Positions 17,828 through 27,212 of a stretch of 40,129 nt of DNA are shown here, piece after piece; position 1 is the stretch's first letter; the number at the start of each line of letters is the position of its first letter. Under the pieces are notes generated by a model. It was given only the letters and a program-made list of their open reading frames with translations. It was not told where the DNA came from and made no database searches. Origin of the DNA: Candidatus Daviesbacteria bacterium (lineage in GTDB: Bacteria > Patescibacteriota > Microgenomatia > Daviesbacterales > UBA10151); assembly GCA_027451625.1 (NCBI GenBank), contig DAIDIY010000046.1, positions 1-40,129 of the forward strand. Direction: 5' to 3'. Both the position numbers and the translations under genes were made by a program.

Positions 17828-19222
17828 TTAGTGTCCGCTCATATCCCAGTCTCTACTTATCGAAGAAAATCTCTCCATTTTTTTACGAAAAATATCTTGG
17901 ATCTTTTTCAACGACACTTCATCTTTGGCTTCAAATCTAAGAACGAGTGTAGGTGTATTTGATGAAGCACGAACGAGCCCCCATCCTTTGTCGATATATA
18001 CTCTGGCACCATTTATATCTACTACTTTATATCCATCTTTTTTAAATTCTTCGGTTAAATCTTGAACGATTTTATATTTTTCTTCATCTGTGGTTTTTAC
18101 TTGGATAGTTGGAGTAGAAATATAGTAAGGAGTACCGGAAATAACTTTGGACAAAGGTTTGTTTTGTTTGCTTAGGTACTCCAATAGTTTCAAACTAGCA
18201 AACATTGCATCATCGAAGCCGTAATACCCTTCTGCAAAAAAGATATGCCCGCTCATCTCTCCTGCCAATGCTGCCTTTTCTGATATTAGTTTTGCCTTAA
18301 TATATGAATGGCCAGTTTTCCACATAATTGGAACCCCTCCATGGATCTTTATATCCTCAGGAAGAGATTCTGAAACTTTCACATCAAAGACTATTTTTGC
18401 TCCAGGGTGTTTTTCCAATATTGACCTAGACAGTAGGATCAGATATCTATCTGGCCAAATGATATTACCTTTTTCATCAACTAGACCAAATCTATCCCCA
18501 TCTCCATCGTAGGCAATACCTAAGTCGCAGTCATTATCTTTGGTTTGTATTGAGGTATCTTCCATCATTTTAGTCCCGTCTGGGTTAGGAGTATAGTTTG
18601 GATAAGTTGGATCAATATTAGTAAAATGTTCAATTACTTTACATCCAACTTTATTTAGAAGTTTTGGCGCTACTAGCCCGGCAGTTCCGTTTCCCGTATT
18701 CACTAAAACTTTAAATTTCTTTGTGATCTCTACTTTAGAGTTCAGATCCTCAAGATATGAGTCTAGAAGGTCTACTTCTTTTAAAGTACCTGTCCCGGCA
18801 ACGAAATCTTCATTCTGAATAATTGTATATAGTTCAATTAACTCATCTGTAAGGAGAGTTTTTGATAAATCATCACCCAATTTAACTCCATTCCATCCGG
18901 CTGGGTTATGACTTGCGGTAATGATCACTAATCCCTTAATTTTTAAAAAGTGTTGGGCCCAATATCCCATTGGAGTGATAACATTTCCTATATCTGTAAC
19001 ATTAATTCCTGATTCTAATAGTGCTTTTTGTATTTGATCATGGAAACTTTTAGAAGTAGCTCGTACATCATGACCTAAGACTGCTTCGTTGATACCTCGC
19101 TTAGCAAGATAAGAACCAAAACCCCTTCCAATGTAATACATAACTTTATCGTTAAGTTCATCTTCAGCTTCTAATCCGCGGAGATCATATTCTCGAAACA
19201 TTGTTCTTTTTAAAGTAGGCAT
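17828..19222 (-). CDS. phosphomannomutase/phosphoglucomutase
   Basis: FREYDLRG; ITASHNPAGWNGVKL; YDGDGDRFGLVDEKG; GEMSGHIFF. Confidence 0.93.
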   Translation of the reverse strand: MPTLKRTMFREYDLRGLEAEDELNDKVMYYIGRGFGSYLAKRGINEAVLGHDVRATSKSFHDQIQKALLESGINVTDIGNVITPMGYWAQHFLKIKGLVIITASHNPAGWNGVKLGDDLSKTLLTDELIELYTIIQNEDFVAGTGTLKEVDLLDSYLEDLNSKVEITKKFKVLVNTGNGTAGLVAPKLLNKVGCKVIEHFTNIDPTYPNYTPNPDGTKMMEDTSIQTKDNDCDLGIAYDGDGDRFGLVDEKGNIIWPDRYLILLSRSILEKHPGAKIVFDVKVSESLPEDIKIHGGVPIMWKTGHSYIKAKLISEKAALAGEMSGHIFFAEGYYGFDDAMFASLKLLEYLSKQNKPLSKVISGTPYYISTPTIQVKTTDEEKYKIVQDLTEEFKKDGYKVVDINGARVYIDKGWGLVRASSNTPTLVLRFEAKDEVSLKKIQDIFRKKMERFSSISRDWDMSGH

Positions 19223-19295
19223 ATTTGTAATTTAGAAAGCAATTAACTTTATAGCATTTTTGTAAGTGGATGTAAACTAATTTATAAAGAAGGAA

Positions 19296-19444
19296 CTCAG
19301 TTGTAGGGTAGGTCCGAGAAGCTTGTGACAATAACTATTGTCTTTACAACGTTTAATCCCCTTCAGTGGTGGGCATTTAAATGCCTCAAGGTAATTGACT
19401 GATCAAATAAAAATATCACAGTCATTCCTACCCCCAAACCTGAG
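19296..19444. ncRNA. candidate structured RNA or hairpin-ended element, 149 nt, multi-branched
   Basis: Closing stem CTCAG..GGGTAGG / CCTACCC..CTGAG enclosing three hairpins; no ORF explains it. Confidence 0.35.
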
Positions 19445-19537
19445 TAGCTTAAATATTAAAGAGAAATAGAAAGATTTATAATAACTTTAGGTAAGTAAAA
19501 AGTAGGATAAGATTTTTATAGAATAAATAGAAGAAAA

Positions 19538-20110
19538 TTACTTAATTTGAGATAAAATTGAAGGAATTTTTTTAAAACTTGTTTCTAATTGTTCCTTCAT
19601 ATGACCATTCCGTAAAGCTGCAGCCGGGTGATATAAAGGTAAGAGATGGATTGTTTTACCGCAATAATTGATTTCTTGCAATCTTCCTTGGATCTGAGAT
19701 ATCTTGATGTCTGGGTAAAATATGCTTAATGGAACTGCGCCTAGAGTAATAATTAATTTTGGACAAATAATATCTATCTGTTGATTGATATAAGGTAAAA
19801 AAGTTTTAACTTCTTGAGGAGTAGGAGTCCTATTTTGTGGTGGACGGAATTTTACAATATTAGAAATATAGGTTTCATCGCGAGGTAAATTAATGCTTTG
19901 TAATAGTTTGTCTAACAATTTACCAGCAGCTCCAGAAAATGGTTTACCGGTTAGATCTTCCATCCGTCCTGGAGCTTCACCTAAGAAAAGAATTTTTGCA
20001 TTTGGATTACCTTCTCCAAATACTAGATTTGTTGCATCTTTTCTGAGAGGTAATGTTTTGTCTAATTCAATGAGCTCTTTGAGCTTTTTTAAAGATGTTG
20101 CCTTATTCAC
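19538..20110 (-). CDS. family 4-type uracil-DNA glycosylase lacking Fe-S cysteines
   Basis: VFGEGNPNAKILFLGEAPGRMEDLTGKPFSGAAGKLLDKLL; YHPAAALRN. Confidence 0.9.
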   Translation of the reverse strand: MNKATSLKKLKELIELDKTLPLRKDATNLVFGEGNPNAKILFLGEAPGRMEDLTGKPFSGAAGKLLDKLLQSINLPRDETYISNIVKFRPPQNRTPTPQEVKTFLPYINQQIDIICPKLIITLGAVPLSIFYPDIKISQIQGRLQEINYCGKTIHLLPLYHPAAALRNGHMKEQLETSFKKIPSILSQIK

Positions 20111-20628
20111 AATTGAAAATCATGATCTATATTTATAAAATCAACTTTATTTTCTTTTGTTTGATATACGGCAAAAGTACCCTGAGAAATACTTCCCTTT
20201 ATAATTCCACAAACAGGGCCAGGGTTACAAAGTATTTTTCCATCCATAAAATCCAGATATTTGAGATGATCATGCCCGTAAAAAACAGCATCATAAACAC
20301 CAGTTTCAAAAAGTAGCTTGGCGTATTTCGGATAGTGCGTAAAGACTATCCTCTTATCATCTAAAATAAGTTCATGATGCTCTTCTCCTAAAGTTTTAAA
20401 ATAAATTTGATTATTGGTAGTTGAGATTAGACCACCTTGGTCTCCATCATTATTTCCAAATACTCCATAAATTGGCAGATTAACCTTAGCTAAAAAACGA
20501 GCTGTAAACGGCGCACAAAAATCACCGCAACATATAACTTGATCAATCTTTTCCTCTTTAAGGTATTTTAATGTCCATTCTAGATTTTTTAGATTGTCGT
20601 GTATATCAGAAAGAACTGCAATTTTCAC
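20107..20628 (-). CDS. YfcE/MJ0936-type metallophosphoesterase
   Basis: MKIAVLSDIHDNLKNL; CGDFC; GNNDGD; THYPK; YGHDH; NPGPV. Confidence 0.92.
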   Translation of the reverse strand: MKIAVLSDIHDNLKNLEWTLKYLKEEKIDQVICCGDFCAPFTARFLAKVNLPIYGVFGNNDGDQGGLISTTNNQIYFKTLGEEHHELILDDKRIVFTHYPKYAKLLFETGVYDAVFYGHDHLKYLDFMDGKILCNPGPVCGIIKGSISQGTFAVYQTKENKVDFINIDHDFQL

Positions 20629-20712
20629 ATTTTTATTTTATCATATTGGCACCTGAGGGGATTTTGATTACTTTAATAGCTTTAGATAGCAAATTTTACA
20701 TTTAAGTTATAT

Positions 20713-21606
20713 CTAAACGAGAGTAAAAGATTTTTTTAGATTGGCAGGTGCTACAGCATCTGTTATAAGTATATCAGCTGCTAGTTTTAAAAGTGGTAAC
20801 TCTTCGATTTTATTTTTTATAATCTCTACTAATGGTTTCAGTGAGGCCATACCTTCACATTTAATCTGAGTACTTCCAAATTTAGAGATTTCAAGTCCAG
20901 CTCTGTAATTTCGTGATTTATTACTAAAACCCGTTGCTATTAGGTCACCTATTCCCGCAACGGAATAAGATGTTTTTGGATCTGCTCCTAAGTAAAATGT
21001 AATCTTTGACATTTCAGATAAAATTTGAGTGGTAATATATCCTTTAAAGTTACTACCTAGCTCTAATCCATCAATTGTTCCCAGAATGAATGCATAGATA
21101 TTTTTTAAAACTCCATTTAGAGATACCCCAAGGACGTCTTCTGAATATTCAATCTTTAATAAGGTATCTTTAAAAAGATCATTTATCATTTTATATGTAT
21201 GTTTGTTCGATGTGGCTACTATAGCTTTAGTAGGTAAGTTGTTCATAAGTTCATCTGAGAGCATAGGACCGCTTAATATAGCGGTATTTTTGTTTTGAGG
21301 TATCATCTCCTCTAATAGTTGGTTTGCAAAAAAAAATGTCTGGGAGTCGATACCTTTAGTTAGACTTATAATTACTGTTTTATAATGTATTTTAGGGGCT
21401 ACAAATTCTAATCCAGACCTAATTCCCCATGATGGTAAACCTATAAATAAGAAATCAATTTTTGAAAAAGTTTGAGAATCGGGAAGACCTAAAGGATTAT
21501 TATTATTTTTATCAATTATTATAAAATTTAAGTTTCTATCTTCTAAAATAAATTTAATAGCTTTACCTATTTTCCCAAAACCTACTATTAGACAAGTTTT
21601 AGACAT
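20713..21606 (-). CDS. gpsA: NAD(P)H-dependent glycerol-3-phosphate dehydrogenase-like protein
   Basis: Rossmann VGFGKIGKAI; SLTKGID; ILSGPMLSDEL; LKNIYAFILGTIDGLELGSN; AGIGDLIATGFSNKSRNYRAG. Confidence 0.85.
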   Translation of the reverse strand: MSKTCLIVGFGKIGKAIKFILEDRNLNFIIIDKNNNNPLGLPDSQTFSKIDFLFIGLPSWGIRSGLEFVAPKIHYKTVIISLTKGIDSQTFFFANQLLEEMIPQNKNTAILSGPMLSDELMNNLPTKAIVATSNKHTYKMINDLFKDTLLKIEYSEDVLGVSLNGVLKNIYAFILGTIDGLELGSNFKGYITTQILSEMSKITFYLGADPKTSYSVAGIGDLIATGFSNKSRNYRAGLEISKFGSTQIKCEGMASLKPLVEIIKNKIEELPLLKLAADILITDAVAPANLKKSFTLV

Positions 21607-21696
21607 GGAGTTTATTATTTCATACTTTCTAAGTTGTTTAAATTATTATCTTTTATTGGTTGATTTTTAACACTAATATTTGTAATCTTATGTGTA

Positions 21697-22032
21697 ATGA
21701 AACTAATCTTTAGTCTGCTTTTAAGTGGACTCGCAGTATTACTATCAGCATATCTTTTACCAGGAGTTCGGGTTAAAGATTTTTGGACAGCCCTCATCGT
21801 AGCCATAGTTTTAGGAATTGCTAATGCCATTATTCGTCCTATCCTTTTATTTTTGACTCTCCCAATTAATATTTTAACTTTGGGTCTTTTTACTTTTGTA
21901 ATAAATGCTCTAATGATTTTATTGGTGTCATCGGTTGTTCCTGGATTTATTGTTAGAGGTTTTTTCTGGGCTTTGTTATTCAGTTTAATTTTGTCTCTAA
22001 TTAACCCTATTCTTCATTCAATTTTAGATTAG
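21697..22032 (+). CDS. phage holin family IV (4-TM) membrane protein
   Basis: SAYLLPGVRVKDFWTALIVAIVLGIANAIIRPILLFLTLPINILTLGLFTFVINALMILL. Confidence 0.88.
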   Translation: MKLIFSLLLSGLAVLLSAYLLPGVRVKDFWTALIVAIVLGIANAIIRPILLFLTLPINILTLGLFTFVINALMILLVSSVVPGFIVRGFFWALLFSLILSLINPILHSILD

Positions 22033-23096
22033 ACTAATATAGGCTGATGGAGTCTCATCCAAGAGATGATTTGATCTAAACACTGATTTGGATCTAAATT
22101 TTCACCCTGAGAGGGGATAAAGGAACCTCCAGCTGATCTATCATGTCCACCGCCTTTTAATCCAAGATTCTCAACAAATAATCTAACATTTACTCCTTCC
22201 AGTTGAGAGCGAAGAGACAAACTTACACTTCCATCTGAGCGCGGAGTAACTGTAAATGCCCAATGTACTTTTATTAAACTTCTTCCAAATAAATAAATAA
22301 AAATTTTACCGCCTTGACTTAGCTCTGAATCTGTTAAGGTGTTCTTTAAGACAAATTCTTTGGAATATAAAGAAACCATAACTTGTGGCCAATCTGGAAT
22401 CTTTAGTATGTGAGAATTTTTAGTTAATTCTTGAATAACTAAAAATATTCTTTCAGAATAAGCAGCATATTTCGACTTTAAAAAACTAATATCAATACCT
22501 CCTTCATTTACAAGTCTTTGGACTATTGGAAAAATTGAAGATTTTGTTGAATCTATAAACTCTAAATCTCCGGTATCTCCTAAAATTCCAAATAAGGCAA
22601 GCTCTGCCGCCCTTTTATCAATTTTTTTTAAGTCGGATAACAATAAATTATATAAGATTTCGCTTGTTGATGTAGCAAGGGGATTAATAAGTTCTAAATC
22701 AAATTTATCTGGTTGACTTCTATGGTGATCGATACAAACGGTATTTATCTTGAAATTATTTATGATAAACTCTTTTTTAGTAAATCGATTGAATGTATTA
22801 CCGTCGACTAATATTAGTAAATCAAATGTATGAAGTTCTATTAATATATTCTCAACAAATTCAACTTTGTCAAAATTTTGGAAGTATCCCCAGCCATATA
22901 CATTCTCTGACTCGTAGATGATACGGATGTGTTTTTGAGGATAAGACTTTTTTAATTGTGTATAAAGAAGGAGGACTGAAGCCATGGAGTCTGGATCAGG
23001 GTTTGTATGAGAGGTAATTAATATTGATTTGGCTGAATCAATATATTTAAAAAATTCATCTTTAAATTTAGAATCAACTCTAGTAAATGTTTTCAT
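22029..23096 (-). CDS. DHH/DHHA1 family phosphoesterase (NrnA-like)
   Basis: ILITSHTNPDPDSMASVLLL; CIDHHRSQ; GILGDTG; GGGHDRSAGGSF. Confidence 0.9.
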   Translation of the reverse strand: MKTFTRVDSKFKDEFFKYIDSAKSILITSHTNPDPDSMASVLLLYTQLKKSYPQKHIRIIYESENVYGWGYFQNFDKVEFVENILIELHTFDLLILVDGNTFNRFTKKEFIINNFKINTVCIDHHRSQPDKFDLELINPLATSTSEILYNLLLSDLKKIDKRAAELALFGILGDTGDLEFIDSTKSSIFPIVQRLVNEGGIDISFLKSKYAAYSERIFLVIQELTKNSHILKIPDWPQVMVSLYSKEFVLKNTLTDSELSQGGKIFIYLFGRSLIKVHWAFTVTPRSDGSVSLSLRSQLEGVNVRLFVENLGLKGGGHDRSAGGSFIPSQGENLDPNQCLDQIISWMRLHQPILV

Positions 23097-24906
23097 GGAT
23101 TTTTTTATCCTTTACTTTCTTAAGTTTAATAGCGAGTTTTTCAGTCTCTTCAAGAAGACTCTCTACTTCAGATAGACCTTTGTCCCAAAATTTTTTATCT
23201 GCAATATCTATTCCTAATTTAAGAAAAATATTTCGAGGTGAATCAGATGTACCTGATGAAAGAAACTCTTTTACTTTATTTATAAATAAAGGATTTTCTT
23301 TGACTAAAGCTTGTAGCGATTTCGATATCAGTAAACCACTAGCATACGAGTATACGTAAAAAAAATTACGAATATGTGACCAATAAATCCACCAATTCTC
23401 GCTTCCTGGAGATTGCTTTACACCTTTTCCCATGTACGCTTTCATGTTAGCTTGAAATATTTTGCCTATCTCTGATTTTGAGAGGTACCCTTTTTTTCGA
23501 TATTCTTGATGAAGCTCAGTTTCAAATTTATAACATGAAACCTGGCGAAAGATAGTTGATATGTCAGTGTTTAGTTTCATCATCATCAAAGAAAGTTTTT
23601 CTTCGTCTGATTGGTCTTTCATGATTTCTTGTAAGACGAAATCTTCCATGAATGTGCTGGCTACTTCTGCTGTTGAGGTGGGAGTACCAAAATTAAGCGA
23701 GTTCTGTTTCTTCTTGATGAGTTCATTATTGATTCCATGTCCTGCCTCATGTGCTAGTGTCAGAACATCATTTAGATCTCCATTGTGATTTAATAAAATA
23801 TACGTCGGAAGGCTGGGAAGCCAGTAGATACAAAAAGCTCCTCCTCGTTTCCCTTTTTTTGGATAAACATCGATAAATCCATTTTTAGTAAAATCTATAA
23901 AAATAGATCCTATCTCCTTATCTAATTTAAGAAATACTTCTTTAACTAAATCTACAGATTGTTGATATGAATATTTTTTTGCCGATATTTTATATTCAAC
24001 ATTTCTTTCAAAGTATTCAAGCTGTTTTTGGTTTAATAAGTTTGCCTTAAGTATATAGAATCTCTCAGAGATCGAGAATCTTTTCGAGACGCTATCAATT
24101 AAACTGTCGACAATCTCACTATCGATATCATCTTGCAAATGTCGAAGAAAATCTGGCCTAGTGGTTTTCCTTAAATAATCGTCAATTTTTTTATGCCCTA
24201 AGACAGAGTTGATTTCATGCTCTGCAATTAAATCGTATTTATGTAAGATATTGTTGATTTTACTACCAGCTTTTACTCGAACTTCTTTTTTAGTACTGTT
24301 AATAAGGCTGAGAAGTTCATTTAATGTCTTGTGGACTTTTTTGCCATTTTCTAAGATGGTCTCTTCTTGCTCCGTTGATAAAAATTCTTCAACCATCTGT
24401 ACCCAATTTTCATAGGATGTTTGAGATTTTAGATTTAAAATACGTTCTTCTAGGTCGGACAAAACATAGTTTGCTTGAGCAAATAGTTTTTCTAAGAAGT
24501 GGTGATAAGGTGACAGATTAGGACTCTTAAGAAAAAGTTGTTGAATTTTATTGTTCACCTTAGAAAGTCGAAGGGTAAAAAATTGCGTCTCGTTTATAAT
24601 TTTTTTTGCTTTCTCGTCAATAGTATTCCATGCAGCTTTCAGAGTGGGATCATCTTGGTCTTGGCTAATACGAAGATAAAAGTAGTATCCTTCAGATCCG
24701 TAAGCTCCCCAAAATCGCTGCAAATTTTCATAGTCATTAAGAGCTTCTTCTAAAACAATTGGATTGGTTAAAAAGTCATCTCTGTTTTTCCATTTATTAA
24801 TAAATTTTTGATTTTCGGATATAACTTCGTCTCGTGATTTAAGTATCTGAGAATCAGTATCAGAGTCAAATAATGGAGATAGGTTCCAGTTAGTTTTCAA
24901 AGCCAT
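23080..24906 (-). CDS. pepF: oligoendopeptidase F (M3 family)
   Basis: WNLSPLF; LAHEAGHGINNEL zinc motif. Confidence 0.92.
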   Translation of the reverse strand: MALKTNWNLSPLFDSDTDSQILKSRDEVISENQKFINKWKNRDDFLTNPIVLEEALNDYENLQRFWGAYGSEGYYFYLRISQDQDDPTLKAAWNTIDEKAKKIINETQFFTLRLSKVNNKIQQLFLKSPNLSPYHHFLEKLFAQANYVLSDLEERILNLKSQTSYENWVQMVEEFLSTEQEETILENGKKVHKTLNELLSLINSTKKEVRVKAGSKINNILHKYDLIAEHEINSVLGHKKIDDYLRKTTRPDFLRHLQDDIDSEIVDSLIDSVSKRFSISERFYILKANLLNQKQLEYFERNVEYKISAKKYSYQQSVDLVKEVFLKLDKEIGSIFIDFTKNGFIDVYPKKGKRGGAFCIYWLPSLPTYILLNHNGDLNDVLTLAHEAGHGINNELIKKKQNSLNFGTPTSTAEVASTFMEDFVLQEIMKDQSDEEKLSLMMMKLNTDISTIFRQVSCYKFETELHQEYRKKGYLSKSEIGKIFQANMKAYMGKGVKQSPGSENWWIYWSHIRNFFYVYSYASGLLISKSLQALVKENPLFINKVKEFLSSGTSDSPRNIFLKLGIDIADKKFWDKGLSEVESLLEETEKLAIKLKKVKDKKIHENIY

Positions 24907-24913
24907 GGAGCGA

Positions 24914-25531
24914 TTATACAACTAGAGAATCTGGAATAACAGCCGCGCCTTGACGGATGATAGACAACTTATTTTTTTCGAGTTTCACTACTGTGGATGG
25001 TGGAGAGGTTTTTTCGCCATCGTCTAAATAAAAATCTACGTTATTACCGAAATATCGTTGAGCTTCTTTAATATTTTTAGATGAAGGTTCATCCTCAAAA
25101 TTAGCACTCGGTGAGACTAAGGGGCCACTTATTCTTAATATTTTTTGAATTAAAGGATATTTAGGTATCCTAAATGCTAAGGTATTTGTCCCCCTATCGA
25201 GATAACTTAGATCAGGATCAGAGATAGGTAAGATAAGGCTAATTTTATCTGGCCAAACACTATTTAGGATTTTTCTAGTCTCAGAGTTTAACGAGATTTT
25301 AAAAAGAGTCAAATCAGAGATATTATTGATGAGTATAATCATAGGTTTTGCAGGATTTCTTTTACGGAGATGGTAAATTTTTTCTATAGATTTAGGCTGA
25401 AATACAGATGTTGAAATCCCATATATAGTATCGGTAGGCATTATCCCGATACCTCCTTTTTTTAGAATATCTGCTATCTCTCGGATGCTATTTGGGCTTA
25501 AGTCACGCGAAAAATATATTTTTCTCATCAT
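24914..25531 (-). CDS. tsaC: L-threonylcarbamoyladenylate synthase (YrdC/Sua5 family)
   Basis: KKGGIGIMPTDTIYGI; KIYHLRKRNPAKPMIIL; SGPLVSPSANF. Confidence 0.92.
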   Translation of the reverse strand: MMRKIYFSRDLSPNSIREIADILKKGGIGIMPTDTIYGISTSVFQPKSIEKIYHLRKRNPAKPMIILINNISDLTLFKISLNSETRKILNSVWPDKISLILPISDPDLSYLDRGTNTLAFRIPKYPLIQKILRISGPLVSPSANFEDEPSSKNIKEAQRYFGNNVDFYLDDGEKTSPPSTVVKLEKNKLSIIRQGAAVIPDSLVV

Positions 25532-25586
25532 AGACTTAAGATTTTATCTAAATTTGAGGTGTATGGCAAATTAAAATTAATGAGTG

Positions 25587-26120
25587 TTAATGAATCTCTC
25601 CTAACTTTTCCACTTCTTTTCGGATCTCTTCTGTAGGTAATCCAGAAAAATCAATATTTTTTGTTTGAGCTAAAACTAAACCTTCAAGCAGCCTGCTGGC
25701 ATACAAAGCGTCTTTCTTTTCTATATATGAAATTATATTCGGTGAATCTTTAAATTCTCTTTGATAGATTTTTAAAGTTGAAAAGAGTGCTCCGGTATCT
25801 AAAGTTATATCTGTGATAATTGAGATAGGAATACTATGATATTCAGTTGGACCAAATATAGTATTAGATATAATTCCTATCTTTGTCGGATCAATTGTGA
25901 CCTGGTCTGGTATAAGATCAAGTGGATGTCCTGATTTAAATTTAAATAATATCTTTTCTGAAATATCTGTAAGATCTGTTAGTCGTTGTTCATCAGAATT
26001 CTGTTTTTGATTATTTGGTTGAGTTGTCGAGGTGTGTTTAGGTTTTTTTGATAAGATATCAGCTTTTTTTTGTGGGGAAGAGTTTTGAAAACTGATTTTA
26101 CCCGAAGATTCCATGATCAA
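25587..26120 (-). CDS. hypothetical protein with disordered N-terminus and possible PH-like domain
   Basis: ILFKFKSGHPLDLIPDQVTIDPTKIGIISNTIFGPTEYHSIPISIITDITLDTGALFSTLKIYQ. Confidence 0.65.
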   Translation of the reverse strand: MIMESSGKISFQNSSPQKKADILSKKPKHTSTTQPNNQKQNSDEQRLTDLTDISEKILFKFKSGHPLDLIPDQVTIDPTKIGIISNTIFGPTEYHSIPISIITDITLDTGALFSTLKIYQREFKDSPNIISYIEKKDALYASRLLEGLVLAQTKNIDFSGLPTEEIRKEVEKLGEIH

Positions 26121-26193
26121 ATTATAGTCTTTAATAAATTAGTCGAAATAAAGATTTAGATAAGATCTATGTAATATGTCTTTGTAGGTAACT

Positions 26194-26580
26194 CTAAAAT
26201 TCCTCAGATAACTCTGAAAATTTAAAATGATAATAAATTTTAGGTACTAAATCCACTCTGCCTGTTTTCTCTAAATTCCAGAAATCGATTTCTTTTAAAG
26301 TTTCTTTTACAGATTTTTCAACAAAATCAAACCATTCTTCATCAGTTTTTCTCTTCAACTTTGAAGAATATACTTTTATTTCTCCATTTTTTAAAGGAAT
26401 TAATGTTTGAATTCTGTCTTTTTCTACGATCCATGCTTCACACTCAAGGATAGCTATGTTTGATTTCATTAACTCTTCAAATAACTTCTCCAGGTTTCTT
26501 TTTCGCCAAGCATATGTAAAATAAGAGGGATGAAAAGAATATCGTTTATAATAATCTGGAATCTTATCTTCAATAATCAT
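26194..26580 (-). CDS. hypothetical protein, 128 aa
   Basis: ORF beginning 3 nt after the tRNA-Pro 3' end on the same strand. Confidence 0.65.
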   Translation of the reverse strand: MIIEDKIPDYYKRYSFHPSYFTYAWRKRNLEKLFEELMKSNIAILECEAWIVEKDRIQTLIPLKNGEIKVYSSKLKRKTDEEWFDFVEKSVKETLKEIDFWNLEKTGRVDLVPKIYYHFKFSELSEEF

Positions 26581-26583
26581 CGG

Positions 26584-26655
26584 TCGGGGCGAGAGGAATT
26601 GAACCTCCTACTCCTGGACCCCCAGCCCAGTGTTCTGCCGGTGAACTACGCCCCG
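26584..26655 (-). tRNA. tRNA-Pro (anticodon GGG), CCA not encoded
   Basis: CGGGGCG-TA-GTTC-ACCGGCA-GAAC-A-CTGGG-CTGGGGG-TCCAG-GAGTA-GGAGG-TTCAATT-CCTCT-CGCCCCG-A; full cloverleaf; followed by CCG rather than CCA. Confidence 0.95.
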
Positions 26656-26705
26656 TTACTATTGAATCGTATTTTATCATTTCTAGATATATAATTTCTA
26701 TTAAT

Positions 26706-27212
26706 ATGAATATATCTTTAGAGAAAGCAAAAAGTGAAAAATTATTTTATTTTGTGGCGACAGGCGTTATTTATCATCCTAAAAAGAAAAGATGTTTATT
26801 ACTAAAAAGGTCGGCTGAAGAAAAAGTTCATCCGGGACTCTGGGGGGTTATTGGTGGAAAATTGGAGTGGAGAGATTTACAGGAAAATAAACCTACACGA
26901 GTCAATTTTGATGTACTTGATTGGGAAGGCTTGGTTGAGAAGTTAATTCAAAGAGAAGCAAAGGAAGAGAGTGGTTTAAAGGTGGAAGATCCGTATTATT
27001 TAGATAGCGTTGTTTTTTTACGCCCAGATAACATCCCTGTTGTATGTTTCAAATTTGCAGTTAAATATATTGCGGGGAGAGTTAAGATGGCAGCGGAATT
27101 TAGTGATTTTATGTGGGTAGATATGTCAGAATCTTCTAAGTTAAAGTGTATTGAGGGAATACCAGAGGAGGTCGGCAAAACAATAGCCCATTATTTACAT
27201 AAACCAGTATGA
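26706..27212 (+). CDS. Nudix hydrolase with insertion inside the Nudix box region
   Basis: GLWGVIGGKLEW...LIQREAKEESGLKV. Confidence 0.88.
   Translation: MNISLEKAKSEKLFYFVATGVIYHPKKKRCLLLKRSAEEKVHPGLWGVIGGKLEWRDLQENKPTRVNFDVLDWEGLVEKLIQREAKEESGLKVEDPYYLDSVVFLRPDNIPVVCFKFAVKYIAGRVKMAAEFSDFMWVDMSESSKLKCIEGIPEEVGKTIAHYLHKPV

Noticed and set aside
19311-19330. SRP RNA or classical 6S RNA identity for the 19296-19444 element (GGTCCGAGAAGC resembles short motifs in both)
   Set aside because: Only a short motif matches; the rest of the conserved SRP loop and 6S central bubble could not be aligned by eye, so no family is assigned.
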